From the NCBI GenBank assembly GCA_902480035.1, contig CABSRC010000016.1:1-21624 (forward strand): a stretch of DNA of 21,624 bases, read 5' to 3'. Positions 5,703 through 13,254 of the stretch are shown here, piece by piece (within the stretch, counting starts at the first letter, position 1; the number at the start of each line of letters is the position of its first letter). The translations under genes were made by a program, and so were the position numbers. Under the pieces are notes generated by a model. It was given only the letters and a program-made list of their open reading frames with translations, was not told the DNA's origin and searched no databases. Source of the DNA: an uncultured Streptococcus sp. Lineage in GTDB: Bacteria > Bacillota > Bacilli > Lactobacillales > Streptococcaceae.

Positions 5703-7688
5703 ATGAAAAAAAGAAATGTCATTGCACTTGCAGGAGTTGCCCTCCTTTCAGCAGGGATCTTAGCAGCTTGTTCTGGAGGTTCTAAATCATCGAGCTCAAG
5801 CAACAGTCAAAAATTCTCATATGTCTATGAGACAGAACCTGAAAACTTGAACTACTTGACTTCAGGTAAAGCTGCAACCCATGAAATTACAGGGAACTTG
5901 ATTGATGGATTGTTTGAAAATGACAAGTACGGAAACTTGATTCCTTCGCTTGCTAAAGATTGGACAGTTTCAGCAGATGGCTTGACGTATACTTACAAAC
6001 TTCGTGATGATGCTAAATGGTATGACTCGGAAGGAGAAGAGTACGCAGATGTAACGGCTAAAGATTTCGTAACCGGAATCAAATATGCGGCTGATAACAA
6101 ATCAGAAATGCTCTACATTATCCAAGATTCTATCAAAGGCTTGAATGACTACGTTAGCGGGAAAAATAAAGATTTCTCTGCTGTTGGAATTAAAGCGGTG
6201 GATGATCATACCCTTCAAATCACTTTGAACCAGGCAGAGCCTTTCTGGAATTCTAAATTGACTCTTGGAATTACCTTCCCAGTCAACGAAAAATTCGTAG
6301 AATCTAAAGGGGATAAATTTGCCCAAGCAAGTGATACAAGCTCCCTTCTTTACAATGGCCCATATATCTTGAAGAGCTTCACTTCTAAATCATCTATCGA
6401 GATGAGCAAGAATGAAAACTACTGGGATAAAGACAATGTTCACATCTCAGATGTTAAGTTAGAATATTATGATGGTCAAGACCAAAGTAAATTGGCGAAC
6501 TCTTTTGAGGACAATGCTCTTAGCCTTGCTAAATTGTTCCCGACTGGATCTGGATTTTCAGATCAAGCTAAGAAATTTAAAGATGAAATCGTCTATACTC
6601 CACAAGATGCCAGCACATTCGTTATCGGTGTCAATATCGACCGTCAGTCATACAAGTACACTTCAAAAACAACAGATGAAGAAAAATCATCTACTAAGAA
6701 AGCTCTTTTGAACAAAGACTTCCGTCAAGCGATCAGCTTTGCCTTTGACCGTGAAGCCTATGCTGCCCAAACAAATGGTAAAGATGGAGCCAGCAAACTG
6801 ATCCGTAACTTGTATATCCCACCTACATTCGTTCAAGCAGATGGCAAGACCTTCGGTGAGATGGTTAAAACTGATTTGGTGACTTATGGAGATGAGTGGA
6901 AAGATGCTAATCTTGACGATGGGCAAAATGGTCTTTACAACGCAAAACAAGCCAAAGAAGAGTTTGCAAAAGCAAAAACTGCTTTGGAAGCGGAAGGTGT
7001 GAAATTCCCAATCCACTTGGATATGCCAGTAGACCAAACCACTCCAACCAAGGTTCAACGTGTTCAATCCTTCAAACAATCAGTTGAAAGTGCGCTTGGA
7101 AAAGAAAACGTCGTTGTCGACATCCATATGGTATCCAAAGAAGACCTCTTGAACGTGACGCTCTTTGCTGCTAAAGCAGAAGACGAAGACTGGGATATCT
7201 CAGATAATGTTGGATGGAGCCCTGACTATCAAGACCCATCAACTTACATGGATATCTTGAAAGCATCTTCTGGTGAAAACACTAAGACTTTCTTTGGATT
7301 TGATCCAAGCGAAAACAATGAGGCAGCTAAGAAGGTTGGTCTCTACGACTTTGAGAAGATGGTAACAGAAGCAGGAGCTGAAACAAAAGACCTTAACAAA
7401 CGTTATGAGAAATATGCTGCAGCTCAAGCTTGGTTGACAGATAGTGCCTTGGTAATTCCTACAACATCAAAGACTGGTCGTCCATTCTTGACTCGTGTAG
7501 AACCATTCTCAGCACCATTTGCATGGACTGGTGGTAAAGGTAAGGACAATGTTGTCTATAAAGGCATGAAGCTTCAAGACAAGGCTGTAACAACTGCTGA
7601 CTACAACAAAGCTCTTGAAAAATGGAAGAAAGAGCAAGCAGAGTCAAACAAAAAAGCACAAGAAGAATTAAAAGATCATGTGAAATAA
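5703..7688 (+). CDS. Oligopeptide ABC transporter substrate-binding lipoprotein (AmiA/AliA/AliB type)
   Basis: This is an extracytoplasmic peptide receptor, family SBP_bac_5, that hands oligopeptides to an Ami/Opp permease. ATG at 5703 is chosen over upstream codons because AAGGAG lies just before it and it opens a lipoprotein signal: basic MKKRN, a hydrophobic stretch, then the lipobox LAAC with lipid-bearing C23. A Ser-rich linker follows (SSSSSNS). Family blocks include EPENLNYLTSG, GLTYTYKLRDDAKW, DFVTGIKYAADNKSE, NGPYILKSF, FRQAISFAFDR and GWSPDYQDPSTYMDI. The 661-residue length matches the AmiA/AliA class. No permease or ATPase genes are adjacent, so it is an orphan receptor that must share a transporter encoded elsewhere. 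It is controlled by its own promoter under a CodY box and flanked by terminators. Which of AmiA, AliA, AliB or Hpp it corresponds to cannot be settled by eye. Confidence 0.94.
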   Translation: MKKRNVIALAGVALLSAGILAACSGGSKSSSSSNSQKFSYVYETEPENLNYLTSGKAATHEITGNLIDGLFENDKYGNLIPSLAKDWTVSADGLTYTYKLRDDAKWYDSEGEEYADVTAKDFVTGIKYAADNKSEMLYIIQDSIKGLNDYVSGKNKDFSAVGIKAVDDHTLQITLNQAEPFWNSKLTLGITFPVNEKFVESKGDKFAQASDTSSLLYNGPYILKSFTSKSSIEMSKNENYWDKDNVHISDVKLEYYDGQDQSKLANSFEDNALSLAKLFPTGSGFSDQAKKFKDEIVYTPQDASTFVIGVNIDRQSYKYTSKTTDEEKSSTKKALLNKDFRQAISFAFDREAYAAQTNGKDGASKLIRNLYIPPTFVQADGKTFGEMVKTDLVTYGDEWKDANLDDGQNGLYNAKQAKEEFAKAKTALEAEGVKFPIHLDMPVDQTTPTKVQRVQSFKQSVESALGKENVVVDIHMVSKEDLLNVTLFAAKAEDEDWDISDNVGWSPDYQDPSTYMDILKASSGENTKTFFGFDPSENNEAAKKVGLYDFEKMVTEAGAETKDLNKRYEKYAAAQAWLTDSALVIPTTSKTGRPFLTRVEPFSAPFAWTGGKGKDNVVYKGMKLQDKAVTTADYNKALEKWKKEQAESNKKAQEELKDHVK

Positions 7689-7697
7689 GCATCTTTT

Positions 7698-7724
7698 ATC
7701 GAGGCACTTTGCCTCGATTTTTTT
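7698..7724 (+). terminator. Terminator after the oligopeptide-binding lipoprotein gene
   Basis: A perfect 9-bp stem, ATCGAGGCA/TGCCTCGAT, with a CTT loop is followed by six T. It is a strong intrinsic terminator separating the lipoprotein gene from the anchored peptidase. Confidence 0.9.
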
Positions 7725-7736
7725 ATTGGAAAGAAT

Positions 7737-7765
7737 TTGATCTAAAAACGCTTACATAGTATAAT
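7737..7765 (+). promoter_or_regulatory. Promoter of the anchored S15 peptidase gene
   Basis: TTGATC at 7737-7742, a spacer of exactly 17 bases, and a perfect TATAAT at 7760-7765. Start of transcription is expected near 7772, leaving a leader of about 28 nt. Confidence 0.75.
7743..7756 (+). promoter_or_regulatory. cre-like site (CcpA operator) within the promoter spacer
   Basis: TAAAAACGCTTACA matches 13 of 14 positions of the cre consensus TGWAARCGYTWNCW; the only mismatch is A for G at position 2. It fills the spacer between -35 and -10, a position expected to give repression when glucose-type sugars are plentiful. Confidence 0.65.
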
Positions 7766-7799
7766 AGGAGTGTTGATTACAAAAAGTGAGGAGATTGAC

Positions 7800-10700
7800 A
7801 TGAAAAAGAAAACAATGGTTTCCATTGTCGCATCGAGCTTACTGATCGCACCGATGGTCTTGCATCAAGTAGCAGCAGCAGACGAGCAAACGGAAGAGTT
7901 AGCCCCATCGACAGAAGTGGTCCATGCTCCAGCTACCGGAGCAAGACCGACAACAAGTGACACAAGTACTGCCAATAGTGAAGAAGCTACAAGCACGAAT
8001 GAGGCAACACTGGATCGGACTGCAGGTGCCAATCAAGCAGCCCCTGCTGCAGAAGAACACACAAGACAAAGTGAGCCTACTGTCCCAGTGGCAACTCCAG
8101 TAGTAACCAACAGAGAAGCTGGGCCTCAATCTGCTCCTAGTTCAGAAGTTCCGGTAACAAGTCAGGATTTGGCAAAAGTCACAGGTAGCACCCTTTCAGA
8201 GGATCAGGCCTCTAAAGAGTTGACGGTCCAAGATGCTGTTAATGGCTTGCTTCAATGGGCAGCAACGGATCCTAGCCAATTGGGTCAAAGCCAAGCAGAT
8301 CGCGAACGCTTTGCCAAGAGTTTAGGCTTGATTGAAAAATCAGAAGATCTGACTCGTAAGGTTAGTCAGCCAGAATTGGCCAAGATGTATGAAACAGCTA
8401 AGAAACTCTACGATGCCTATCGTGCTGAAAAGAAAAGTCCGCTCTTTTTAAATGGTCGTGCCCAGCCGATTTTCCCTTATACGACGGGAGAAAAAGAAGA
8501 CCAAGACTACAAATATGAGGACAGCCAAATTGTGCGCTTCCCAGTCTATGTCGAAACGGACTATGACACCGATGCAGATGGCAAGCCTGACTTAGTCAAA
8601 GCCATTGTTCAATTACCAAAAGCAGTAGCGAAAGGTGATTTTAAGGCAGCTACTATTCTGGAAGCGCGCCCTTACGTAGCGGGGACGCTCGATGAAAACT
8701 ACGTGACCCTTGAAAGTCTGGGCCTTCCAACGGACGGTAGCTATGACATGAAGAAACTGCACAGCCAACCTGCAAAGAGACAGCCAGTAAGCAGTGAAAC
8801 AACAGTAGAAGCAGCGAAAAAAGCCAAGGCATCGGATTGGTATTACTACAGTCCCTACGAGTATATCTATGACTACGAAGATCTGAACTGGTACGACTAT
8901 TTCTTGGTCAGAGGCTATGCCTTTATCTCCAGTGCTGGACTTGGTACCAAGGGATCAGAAGGATTTAACACGACGGGATCTGATCTCGAAATCAATGCCT
9001 TCAAGAATATCATCGAATGGGTCAATGGCAAACGCAAGGCCTACACCGATAAGACTAGCAATGTTGAAATCAAGGCAGACTGGGCAACAGGCAATGTCGC
9101 TATGACAGGTCTCTCCTGGGCTGGAACCACGACCTTTGGTGTGGCGGCAACAGGCGTAGAAGGCCTAAAGACCATCGTTCCAGCAGCAGGGATTGCCTCT
9201 TGGTATGATTATTTCAATAGCCAAGGTACCCAGTTTGGCAATGCCCCTTATAGTGACCTTTCATGGCTCTCCCTCTACGTTAGCACACGGATGCTGGACC
9301 AAGATGATTGGGCAGGGATTTGGCAAAACTATTCCAACTACATCAACCAATTGAACAAGGACCAGTACGCCCACGATAGTAACTACAGTGATGTCTGGAA
9401 GGAGCGGGATTATACCCTTCATCCGGAAAATCTCAAGACCAGCGCCCTGATCGTCCATGGATTGAATGATGACAATGTCAAGACCAAACACTTTGAACTC
9501 ATGTACGATGCCCTCAAGAAAGCAGGACAAAATGTCAAGCTCTATCTCCACCAAGGAGATCACGTCTATCCAGCGGCTATGTCACGGGGATACGGCATCA
9601 CCGCCAATGGTCAGGACTTTTATGACCTGCTCAATACCTGGCTGACCCATTACCTCTATGGGGTGGACAATCACGTCGAAAGCTTGCCAGCGGTTCTAGC
9701 TCAAAACAACTATGATCCAAGCAAGTGGGCAAGCTATGATAACTGGAAGAGTAGTCAACGTCTCTTCTTGAATGCAAGCTCGAAACGCATAGAAGAAACC
9801 ATTTCTAGTGACTATGCGACTGCAGGTATTGAGATCGCTAACCGTAATGAAACTGTCAGCAAAGCCTCTTCTAAGGCCAATCTGACCTTCGTTTCTGATG
9901 TTACTGAGGACACTACGATCAAGGGCCACATCCCCGTTCATTTCAAGGCAGCACTTGCCAAAGGTCAAGGAAAGAATTTCCAAATCAACGCTCTCTTGGT
10001 AGATGTGGCAGATGAGGATTTTGACGTGGTGGGAAATGGTAGCGTCAAGCAAGATAAAACAGCAGACGGTTTCTGGATGGGAAGCAATTTAAGCAACCTA
10101 TCTGTTGCCGAATACGAAACCATCAAGACCAAGTACAAGGTGATCGCGAAAGGCTGGATCAACCTTGCGAATCCTGAGTCTGGCTACGATTCAGCAAGCT
10201 CTCGCGCTAGCATCGAGCCAAAAGTTGGTGAATACCACGATTACACGGTTTATCTCCAACCAAATCTCTATACGGTTAAGAAAGGTCACAAGTTAGCCCT
10301 AGTCTTTAACACCTATGACCCGTCTGATTTAACGGTGGAGCATCCCTATGAAGTGACCTTCAAGACAGATTCTATCCAGGCTGCGATTCCAATTGTTGAA
10401 AAGACCCGCGCCCAAAAGGCAGCCTATGTACCAAGTGCAACAGATACTGACTATGCGAAATTGCCAGAAATAGAAGGAGCTGCTCTAGTCGCTCCAGAAG
10501 TGCACTACAAGGAAGAATATACGCTTCCAAGCCCAGAATACCTTGTCCAACCAAGCCAAACTCTTCCTGAAAAAGATGAACAGATGCAAACAGGATCAGC
10601 AAGACAAGAGCAATCTCATCTTACACTAGCTGTATCTTATGGACCTCAATTTGTTTCACAAGGATTTGTAGAAGATCCTCAAGAAGTGACTCCTGCAGTA

Positions 10701-10829
10701 GGAGGAGAGCAGGTAGACCATACCCTTCCTCAAACAGGGAGCAAAGACCATGCTCTGGGTCTCTTAGGTATGATCAGTCTAACAGCTTCTAGCCTCATCT
10801 TTTGGCGCAAAAAGAGAGAAGATGTCTAA
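7800..10829 (+). CDS. Cell-wall-anchored Xaa-Pro dipeptidyl-peptidase, S15 family (PepX-like)
   Basis: This is predicted to be a surface serine peptidase that removes X-Pro dipeptides from proline-rich peptides. ATG 7800 is preferred (GAGGAG just upstream) because it opens a signal peptide, MKKKTMVSIVASSLLIAP to VAAA, likely cut near residue 27. Residues about 28-130 form a Thr/Glu/Pro/Ala-rich linker. The S15 alpha/beta-hydrolase covers about 215-600: acidic DYDTDADGKPD at 254-264, nucleophile S439 in GLSWAG, acid D557 in HGLNDDNVK, and base H588 in HQGDHVY. A PepX C-terminal beta domain follows (about 630-870). The C-terminus is a sortase signal: LPQTG at 976-980, a hydrophobic stretch, then RKKRED. 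Length is 1009 residues, against about 760 for cytosolic PepX. Several aromatic-rich segments (DWYYYSPYEYIYDYEDLNWYDY) match secreted S15 relatives. The neighbouring peptide receptor suggests joint peptide scavenging. Confidence 0.93.
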   Translation: MKKKTMVSIVASSLLIAPMVLHQVAAADEQTEELAPSTEVVHAPATGARPTTSDTSTANSEEATSTNEATLDRTAGANQAAPAAEEHTRQSEPTVPVATPVVTNREAGPQSAPSSEVPVTSQDLAKVTGSTLSEDQASKELTVQDAVNGLLQWAATDPSQLGQSQADRERFAKSLGLIEKSEDLTRKVSQPELAKMYETAKKLYDAYRAEKKSPLFLNGRAQPIFPYTTGEKEDQDYKYEDSQIVRFPVYVETDYDTDADGKPDLVKAIVQLPKAVAKGDFKAATILEARPYVAGTLDENYVTLESLGLPTDGSYDMKKLHSQPAKRQPVSSETTVEAAKKAKASDWYYYSPYEYIYDYEDLNWYDYFLVRGYAFISSAGLGTKGSEGFNTTGSDLEINAFKNIIEWVNGKRKAYTDKTSNVEIKADWATGNVAMTGLSWAGTTTFGVAATGVEGLKTIVPAAGIASWYDYFNSQGTQFGNAPYSDLSWLSLYVSTRMLDQDDWAGIWQNYSNYINQLNKDQYAHDSNYSDVWKERDYTLHPENLKTSALIVHGLNDDNVKTKHFELMYDALKKAGQNVKLYLHQGDHVYPAAMSRGYGITANGQDFYDLLNTWLTHYLYGVDNHVESLPAVLAQNNYDPSKWASYDNWKSSQRLFLNASSKRIEETISSDYATAGIEIANRNETVSKASSKANLTFVSDVTEDTTIKGHIPVHFKAALAKGQGKNFQINALLVDVADEDFDVVGNGSVKQDKTADGFWMGSNLSNLSVAEYETIKTKYKVIAKGWINLANPESGYDSASSRASIEPKVGEYHDYTVYLQPNLYTVKKGHKLALVFNTYDPSDLTVEHPYEVTFKTDSIQAAIPIVEKTRAQKAAYVPSATDTDYAKLPEIEGAALVAPEVHYKEEYTLPSPEYLVQPSQTLPEKDEQMQTGSARQEQSHLTLAVSYGPQFVSQGFVEDPQEVTPAVGGEQVDHTLPQTGSKDHALGLLGMISLTASSLIFWRKKREDV

Positions 10830-10897
10830 GGAGTCCCCGTAGCAAATATTTCTAAAATGACATCTTTTAGTGTAAAATAAAAGTAGAAATGCAGAAT

Positions 10898-10912
10898 CAG
10901 TAGTCACTACTG
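10898..10912. promoter_or_regulatory. Dyad in the trxA leader
   Basis: CAGTAGTCACTACTG is a perfect 7-bp inverted repeat around one base. It could be an operator or a short leader hairpin ending a few bases before the ribosome site. No T run follows, so it is not a terminator. Confidence 0.4.
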
Positions 10913-10926
10913 AAAAAGGAGGAAAT

Positions 10927-11241
10927 ATGGCACACGTAATCACAGATGCAACTTTTGAACAAGAAACCAGCCAAGGCCTTGTCTTGATTGACTTTTGGGC
11001 AACTTGGTGCGGTCCATGCCGCATGCAAGCTCCAATCTTGGATCAGTTGGCAGAAGAAGTACATGAAGATGATTTGAAAATCTGTAAGATGGATGTCGAT
11101 GAAAATCCAAATACAGCACGTCAATTCGGTATCATGTCGATCCCAACTCTTCTCTTTAAAAAAGATGGACAAGTTGTCAAACAAGTGGCTGGAGTTCATA
11201 CGAAAGCGCAATTGAAAGAAATCATTGCAGAATTGAGCTAA
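10927..11241 (+). CDS. trxA: Thioredoxin
   Basis: This cytosolic dithiol-disulfide oxidoreductase reduces ribonucleotide reductase, peroxidases and methionine sulfoxide reductases using electrons from thioredoxin reductase. The 104 residues are a complete thioredoxin fold with the active site WCGPC (C28 and C31) and the cis-proline P73 in SIPTL. AAGGAGG stands 6-8 bases before the ATG. It is preceded by a 97-base gap with no clear promoter (TGTAAAAT at 10871-10878 is a possible -10) and followed by a structured region containing a terminator. Its place beside gshF in the window is not an operon; about 7.5 kb and several terminators intervene. Confidence 0.96.
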   Translation: MAHVITDATFEQETSQGLVLIDFWATWCGPCRMQAPILDQLAEEVHEDDLKICKMDVDENPNTARQFGIMSIPTLLFKKDGQVVKQVAGVHTKAQLKEIIAELS

Positions 11242-11247
11242 AAAGAA

Positions 11248-11299
11248 GGGAGTGGGAAAGAACTCCGACTAGTTAAAAAGAGTTCGTTTTCCCACCCCC
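11248..11299. repeat. Inverted repeat, first part of a composite intergenic element
   Basis: The left arm GGGAGTGGGAAAGAACTC (11248-11265) pairs imperfectly with GAGTTCGTTTTCCCACCCCC (11280-11299) around a loop containing ACTAGT. On the plus strand no T run follows. On the minus strand the stem is followed by TTCTTTTT, so it could terminate leftward transcription. A related start (AGAGAGTGGGACAG) occurs at 17317-17329 after the ABC permease gene, suggesting a dispersed streptococcal intergenic repeat family. Confidence 0.6.
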
Positions 11300-11363
11300 G
11301 CAAAGTTGATTAGGTTATCTTCGGAGCTTAATAAGCGAACGAAGATACCAATCAACCACTGCG
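11300..11363. repeat. Long imperfect inverted repeat, second part of the composite element
   Basis: GTTGATTAGGTTATCTTCG (11305-11323) pairs with CGAAGATACCAATCAAC (11340-11356) with two single-base bulges. CGC/GCG pairs lie outside it and a small inner dyad, GCTTAATAAGC, in the loop. The element is about 64 bases and would fold into a cruciform or long hairpin. It resembles intergenic repeats I recall from mitis-group streptococci, but copy number cannot be tested here. Confidence 0.6.
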
Positions 11364-11393
11364 TCATACAGTTATTTCTATCAAACATCGAAG

Positions 11394-11420
11394 GCTGGAT
11401 AATTTTTTCCAGCTTTTTTT
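11394..11420 (+). terminator. Terminator downstream of trxA
   Basis: A GCTGGA/TCCAGC stem (11394-11399 with 11408-11413) with a T-rich loop is followed by seven T. This is the likely end of trxA transcripts that pass through the composite repeat. Confidence 0.7.
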
Positions 11421-11457
11421 GATGCTCTTTATTTCTTTTAAATAGACGCGACACCCA

Positions 11458-11486
11458 TTGACAGCGCTTTCTTATAGTGCTAAAAT
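11458..11486 (+). promoter_or_regulatory. Strong orphan promoter with no ORF behind it
   Basis: Consensus TTGACA (11458-11463), a 17-base spacer, and TAAAAT (11481-11486) preceded by TGC, giving an extended -10. This is the best sigma-70-type match in the window. It reads rightward into the 3' end of the amylase gene on the opposite strand, with no ORF downstream. Confidence 0.65.
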
Positions 11487-11492
11487 GAAGCT

Positions 11493-11570
11493 GTATTTCC
11501 TATAAAATTTTTACAGGAAAAAAATTCTCCTAGGAAGATGTCGATCCTAGGAGAAAATTACATATAAAGG
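11493..11570 (+). ncRNA. Candidate small RNA or antisense leader from the orphan promoter
   Basis: Predicted transcription start is near 11493. The RNA would contain two hairpins: TTTCCT/AGGAAA at about 11497-11520, and the 11-bp stem at 11525-11555. No T run follows the second stem on this strand, so the 3' end is uncertain and the RNA may extend antisense into the amylase gene. This is inference from a promoter and structure only. Confidence 0.3.
11517..11555 (-). terminator. Terminator of the alpha-amylase gene
   Basis: A perfect 11-bp stem, TTCTCCTAGGA/TCCTAGGAGAA, with a 9-base loop. On the minus strand the stem is followed by seven T and then CC. It starts 16 bases beyond the amylase stop codon. 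Confidence 0.85.
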
Positions 11571-13034
11571 TTATTGGCCCTCTGTATCTTGGGCTACCCA
11601 CACGCTGACGGATCTTTCTGCAACTGGAAATTCGGCAGTACCGTCTTCTTGAACTTGGACAGTTTCGCTACAATTTTCTAAGATATCATAGTAGGTGAGA
11701 CCTGCGTAGGATGAGCCGATCTCCATGACTTTTGTAGCAGCTTGGTTATTGGAAACCAAGCAGGCGATTGGTGCTGATTCTTCTGTACCTGAGCGTGTCC
11801 AACCGATGCAATTAGGATCATCGAAGTAGTCTGTTTGTTCCCCGTAGGCCAGATCTTTACGAACCCATAAGAGGCGATCGAGGACCTCTTGGAAACTTTC
11901 TTGCGCAAATTGGCCCTCGATACCGTAGTAGTCTCCATAGAAGACACAAGGCAAACCAGCTTCACGAAGTAAGATCAAGGCATAGGCTGCAGGCTTAAAC
12001 CATTCTTGGATCGTAGATTCCAAGGCTTGCCCTCGCTGGGTATCATGGTTGTCCACAAAGGTTACGGCTTCTTCAGGATGATTCAGTGCTAGTGTTCCGT
12101 TAAAAATAGTTCGCAGGTCGAAATTTTCACCTTCTTGACTAGCTCGGAAGAGATTTTGGTGGAGGGCCACATCGATCAAGTCATACAAGTAGTCAATGCT
12201 TTCTAAGTACTCATCGTTGGTTTCTGTGTCCCCATTCCAAAATTCGCCAAAGACGTAGAAATCTTCACCATATTTTTTGGTGATATTGTGGATGAAATTC
12301 TTCATAAAGAAGGAGTCGATATGCTTGACGGCATCCAGACGGAATCCCTCAACCCCTGTCGTTTCGATAAACCATTCAGCCCATTGGTCGAGATTTTCTA
12401 CAACCTCTGGATGTTTGAAATCGATATCGGCATACATGAGGTAATCGTAGTTTCCGTTTTCCTTGTCAACCAGATCTCCATGAGCCCAACCTTTGTTGTC
12501 CCCTTGGATTTGGTAGATTCCATTCTTATTACGAGAAGCATCGTAGTCCGTACCGGTGAAATGGTACCAATGCCAGTGGAAGTCATTATAGGCTCCATTT
12601 CGGCCATCAAAGGTGAATTTGGTCCATCCTTGAATGGTGAAGGGCTCAGTGAGGACCTTGTTTCGATCCATTGGATCCACCTCAACGACCTCGAATTTTT
12701 CTAAGCCATCAGCTGCAGCTTTATGGTTGAGAACGACATCGGCCATTGGTTGAATCCCAGCATCTTTGAGGGCTTGAATAGCTTGAAGATAATCTTCTTT
12801 GAAGCCATATTTGGTACGAACTGTTCCTTTTTGGTCGAACTCGCCCAAATCAAAGAGGTCATAGACTCCGTACCCAACGTCATTGTTAGAAGTAGCTTTA
12901 AAGGCAGGCGGCATCCAGACCTTGCGAATACCCAAGTCTGCTAAGTGTTGCGCATCTTCAGCAAGACGCGTCCAGTGGTTCCCATCAGCGGGCAAATACC
13001 ACTCAAAATATTGCATTAAGGTTTGATTTTCCAT
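11571..13034 (-). CDS. Cytosolic alpha-amylase, GH13 family (subfamily 5 type)
   Basis: This enzyme hydrolyses internal alpha-1,4 bonds of glycogen-like or imported maltodextrins. No signal peptide is present, so it is intracellular. In numbering from the upstream M at 13052, the four GH13 regions are DVVLNH at 105-110, GFRLDAVKH with nucleophile D240, FGEFW with acid/base E270, and FVDNHDTQ with D337. The start is set at 13034 (MENQTLMQYFEW, 487 residues) because relatives begin there and because the predicted transcript start (about 13058) leaves only about six bases before the alternative ATG at 13052, which would give a 493-residue product. The ribosome site for the chosen start is A-rich (AGAAGAAAT) and not strong. 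The gene converges on trxA. The promoter has a cre-like palindrome at -35, so CcpA repression is expected. Confidence 0.93.
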   Translation of the reverse strand: MENQTLMQYFEWYLPADGNHWTRLAEDAQHLADLGIRKVWMPPAFKATSNNDVGYGVYDLFDLGEFDQKGTVRTKYGFKEDYLQAIQALKDAGIQPMADVVLNHKAAADGLEKFEVVEVDPMDRNKVLTEPFTIQGWTKFTFDGRNGAYNDFHWHWYHFTGTDYDASRNKNGIYQIQGDNKGWAHGDLVDKENGNYDYLMYADIDFKHPEVVENLDQWAEWFIETTGVEGFRLDAVKHIDSFFMKNFIHNITKKYGEDFYVFGEFWNGDTETNDEYLESIDYLYDLIDVALHQNLFRASQEGENFDLRTIFNGTLALNHPEEAVTFVDNHDTQRGQALESTIQEWFKPAAYALILLREAGLPCVFYGDYYGIEGQFAQESFQEVLDRLLWVRKDLAYGEQTDYFDDPNCIGWTRSGTEESAPIACLVSNNQAATKVMEIGSSYAGLTYYDILENCSETVQVQEDGTAEFPVAERSVSVWVAQDTEGQ

Positions 13035-13064
13035 TTTTATTTCTTCTTTCATGTGAATGTCCCT

Positions 13065-13093
13065 ATTTTACCAAAAATAGTTGGATGCCACAA
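13065..13093 (-). promoter_or_regulatory. Promoter of the amylase gene
   Basis: On the minus strand: TTGTGG (13088-13093), a 17-base spacer, and TAAAAT (13065-13070) preceded by TGG, which makes an extended -10. Confidence 0.65.
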
Positions 13094-13102
13094 ACGTTTG
13101 CG
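13089..13102. promoter_or_regulatory. cre-like operator of the amylase gene
   Basis: CACAAACGTTTGCG contains the perfect palindrome CAAACGTTTG with the cre core AAACGTTT. It matches 10 of 14 positions of TGWAARCGYTWNCW. It overlaps the -35 hexamer, which suits carbon catabolite repression of a starch/glycogen gene. Confidence 0.5.
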
Positions 13103-13186
13103 CTGGAAGCAAGCCCTTTCTAAAAAAGAAATCGCATACATGAAAGAAATGAAGTGAGAATATAAAAAGTAGTATTTTATTTACGT

Positions 13187-13215
13187 AGAAATATCAGTCT
13201 GATACATATATTTCT
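13187..13215. promoter_or_regulatory. Nested dyad upstream of the M20 peptidase operon
   Basis: The inner repeat TATCAG-T-CTGATA (13192-13204) is nested inside AGAAATAT/ATATTTCT (13187-13194 with 13208-13215). It lies 40 bases upstream of the M20 start codon and is a plausible regulator-binding site. The regulator is unknown, and no clear promoter hexamers accompany it. Confidence 0.4.
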
Positions 13216-13254
13216 ATTCATTTTATAGTTTGATCATATCAAAGGAGGATTGGT

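Noticed and set aside
7770..7799. Longer start for the anchored peptidase
   Set aside because: GAGGAG and the signal peptide place the start at 7800. The extra ten codons lie at or just after the predicted transcription start.
11269..11454. 61-residue ORF on the minus strand (contains MTQWLIGIFVRLLSSEDNLINF)
   Set aside because: It is the translation of the composite inverted repeat after trxA. It has no separate coding signs and overlaps the trxA terminator.
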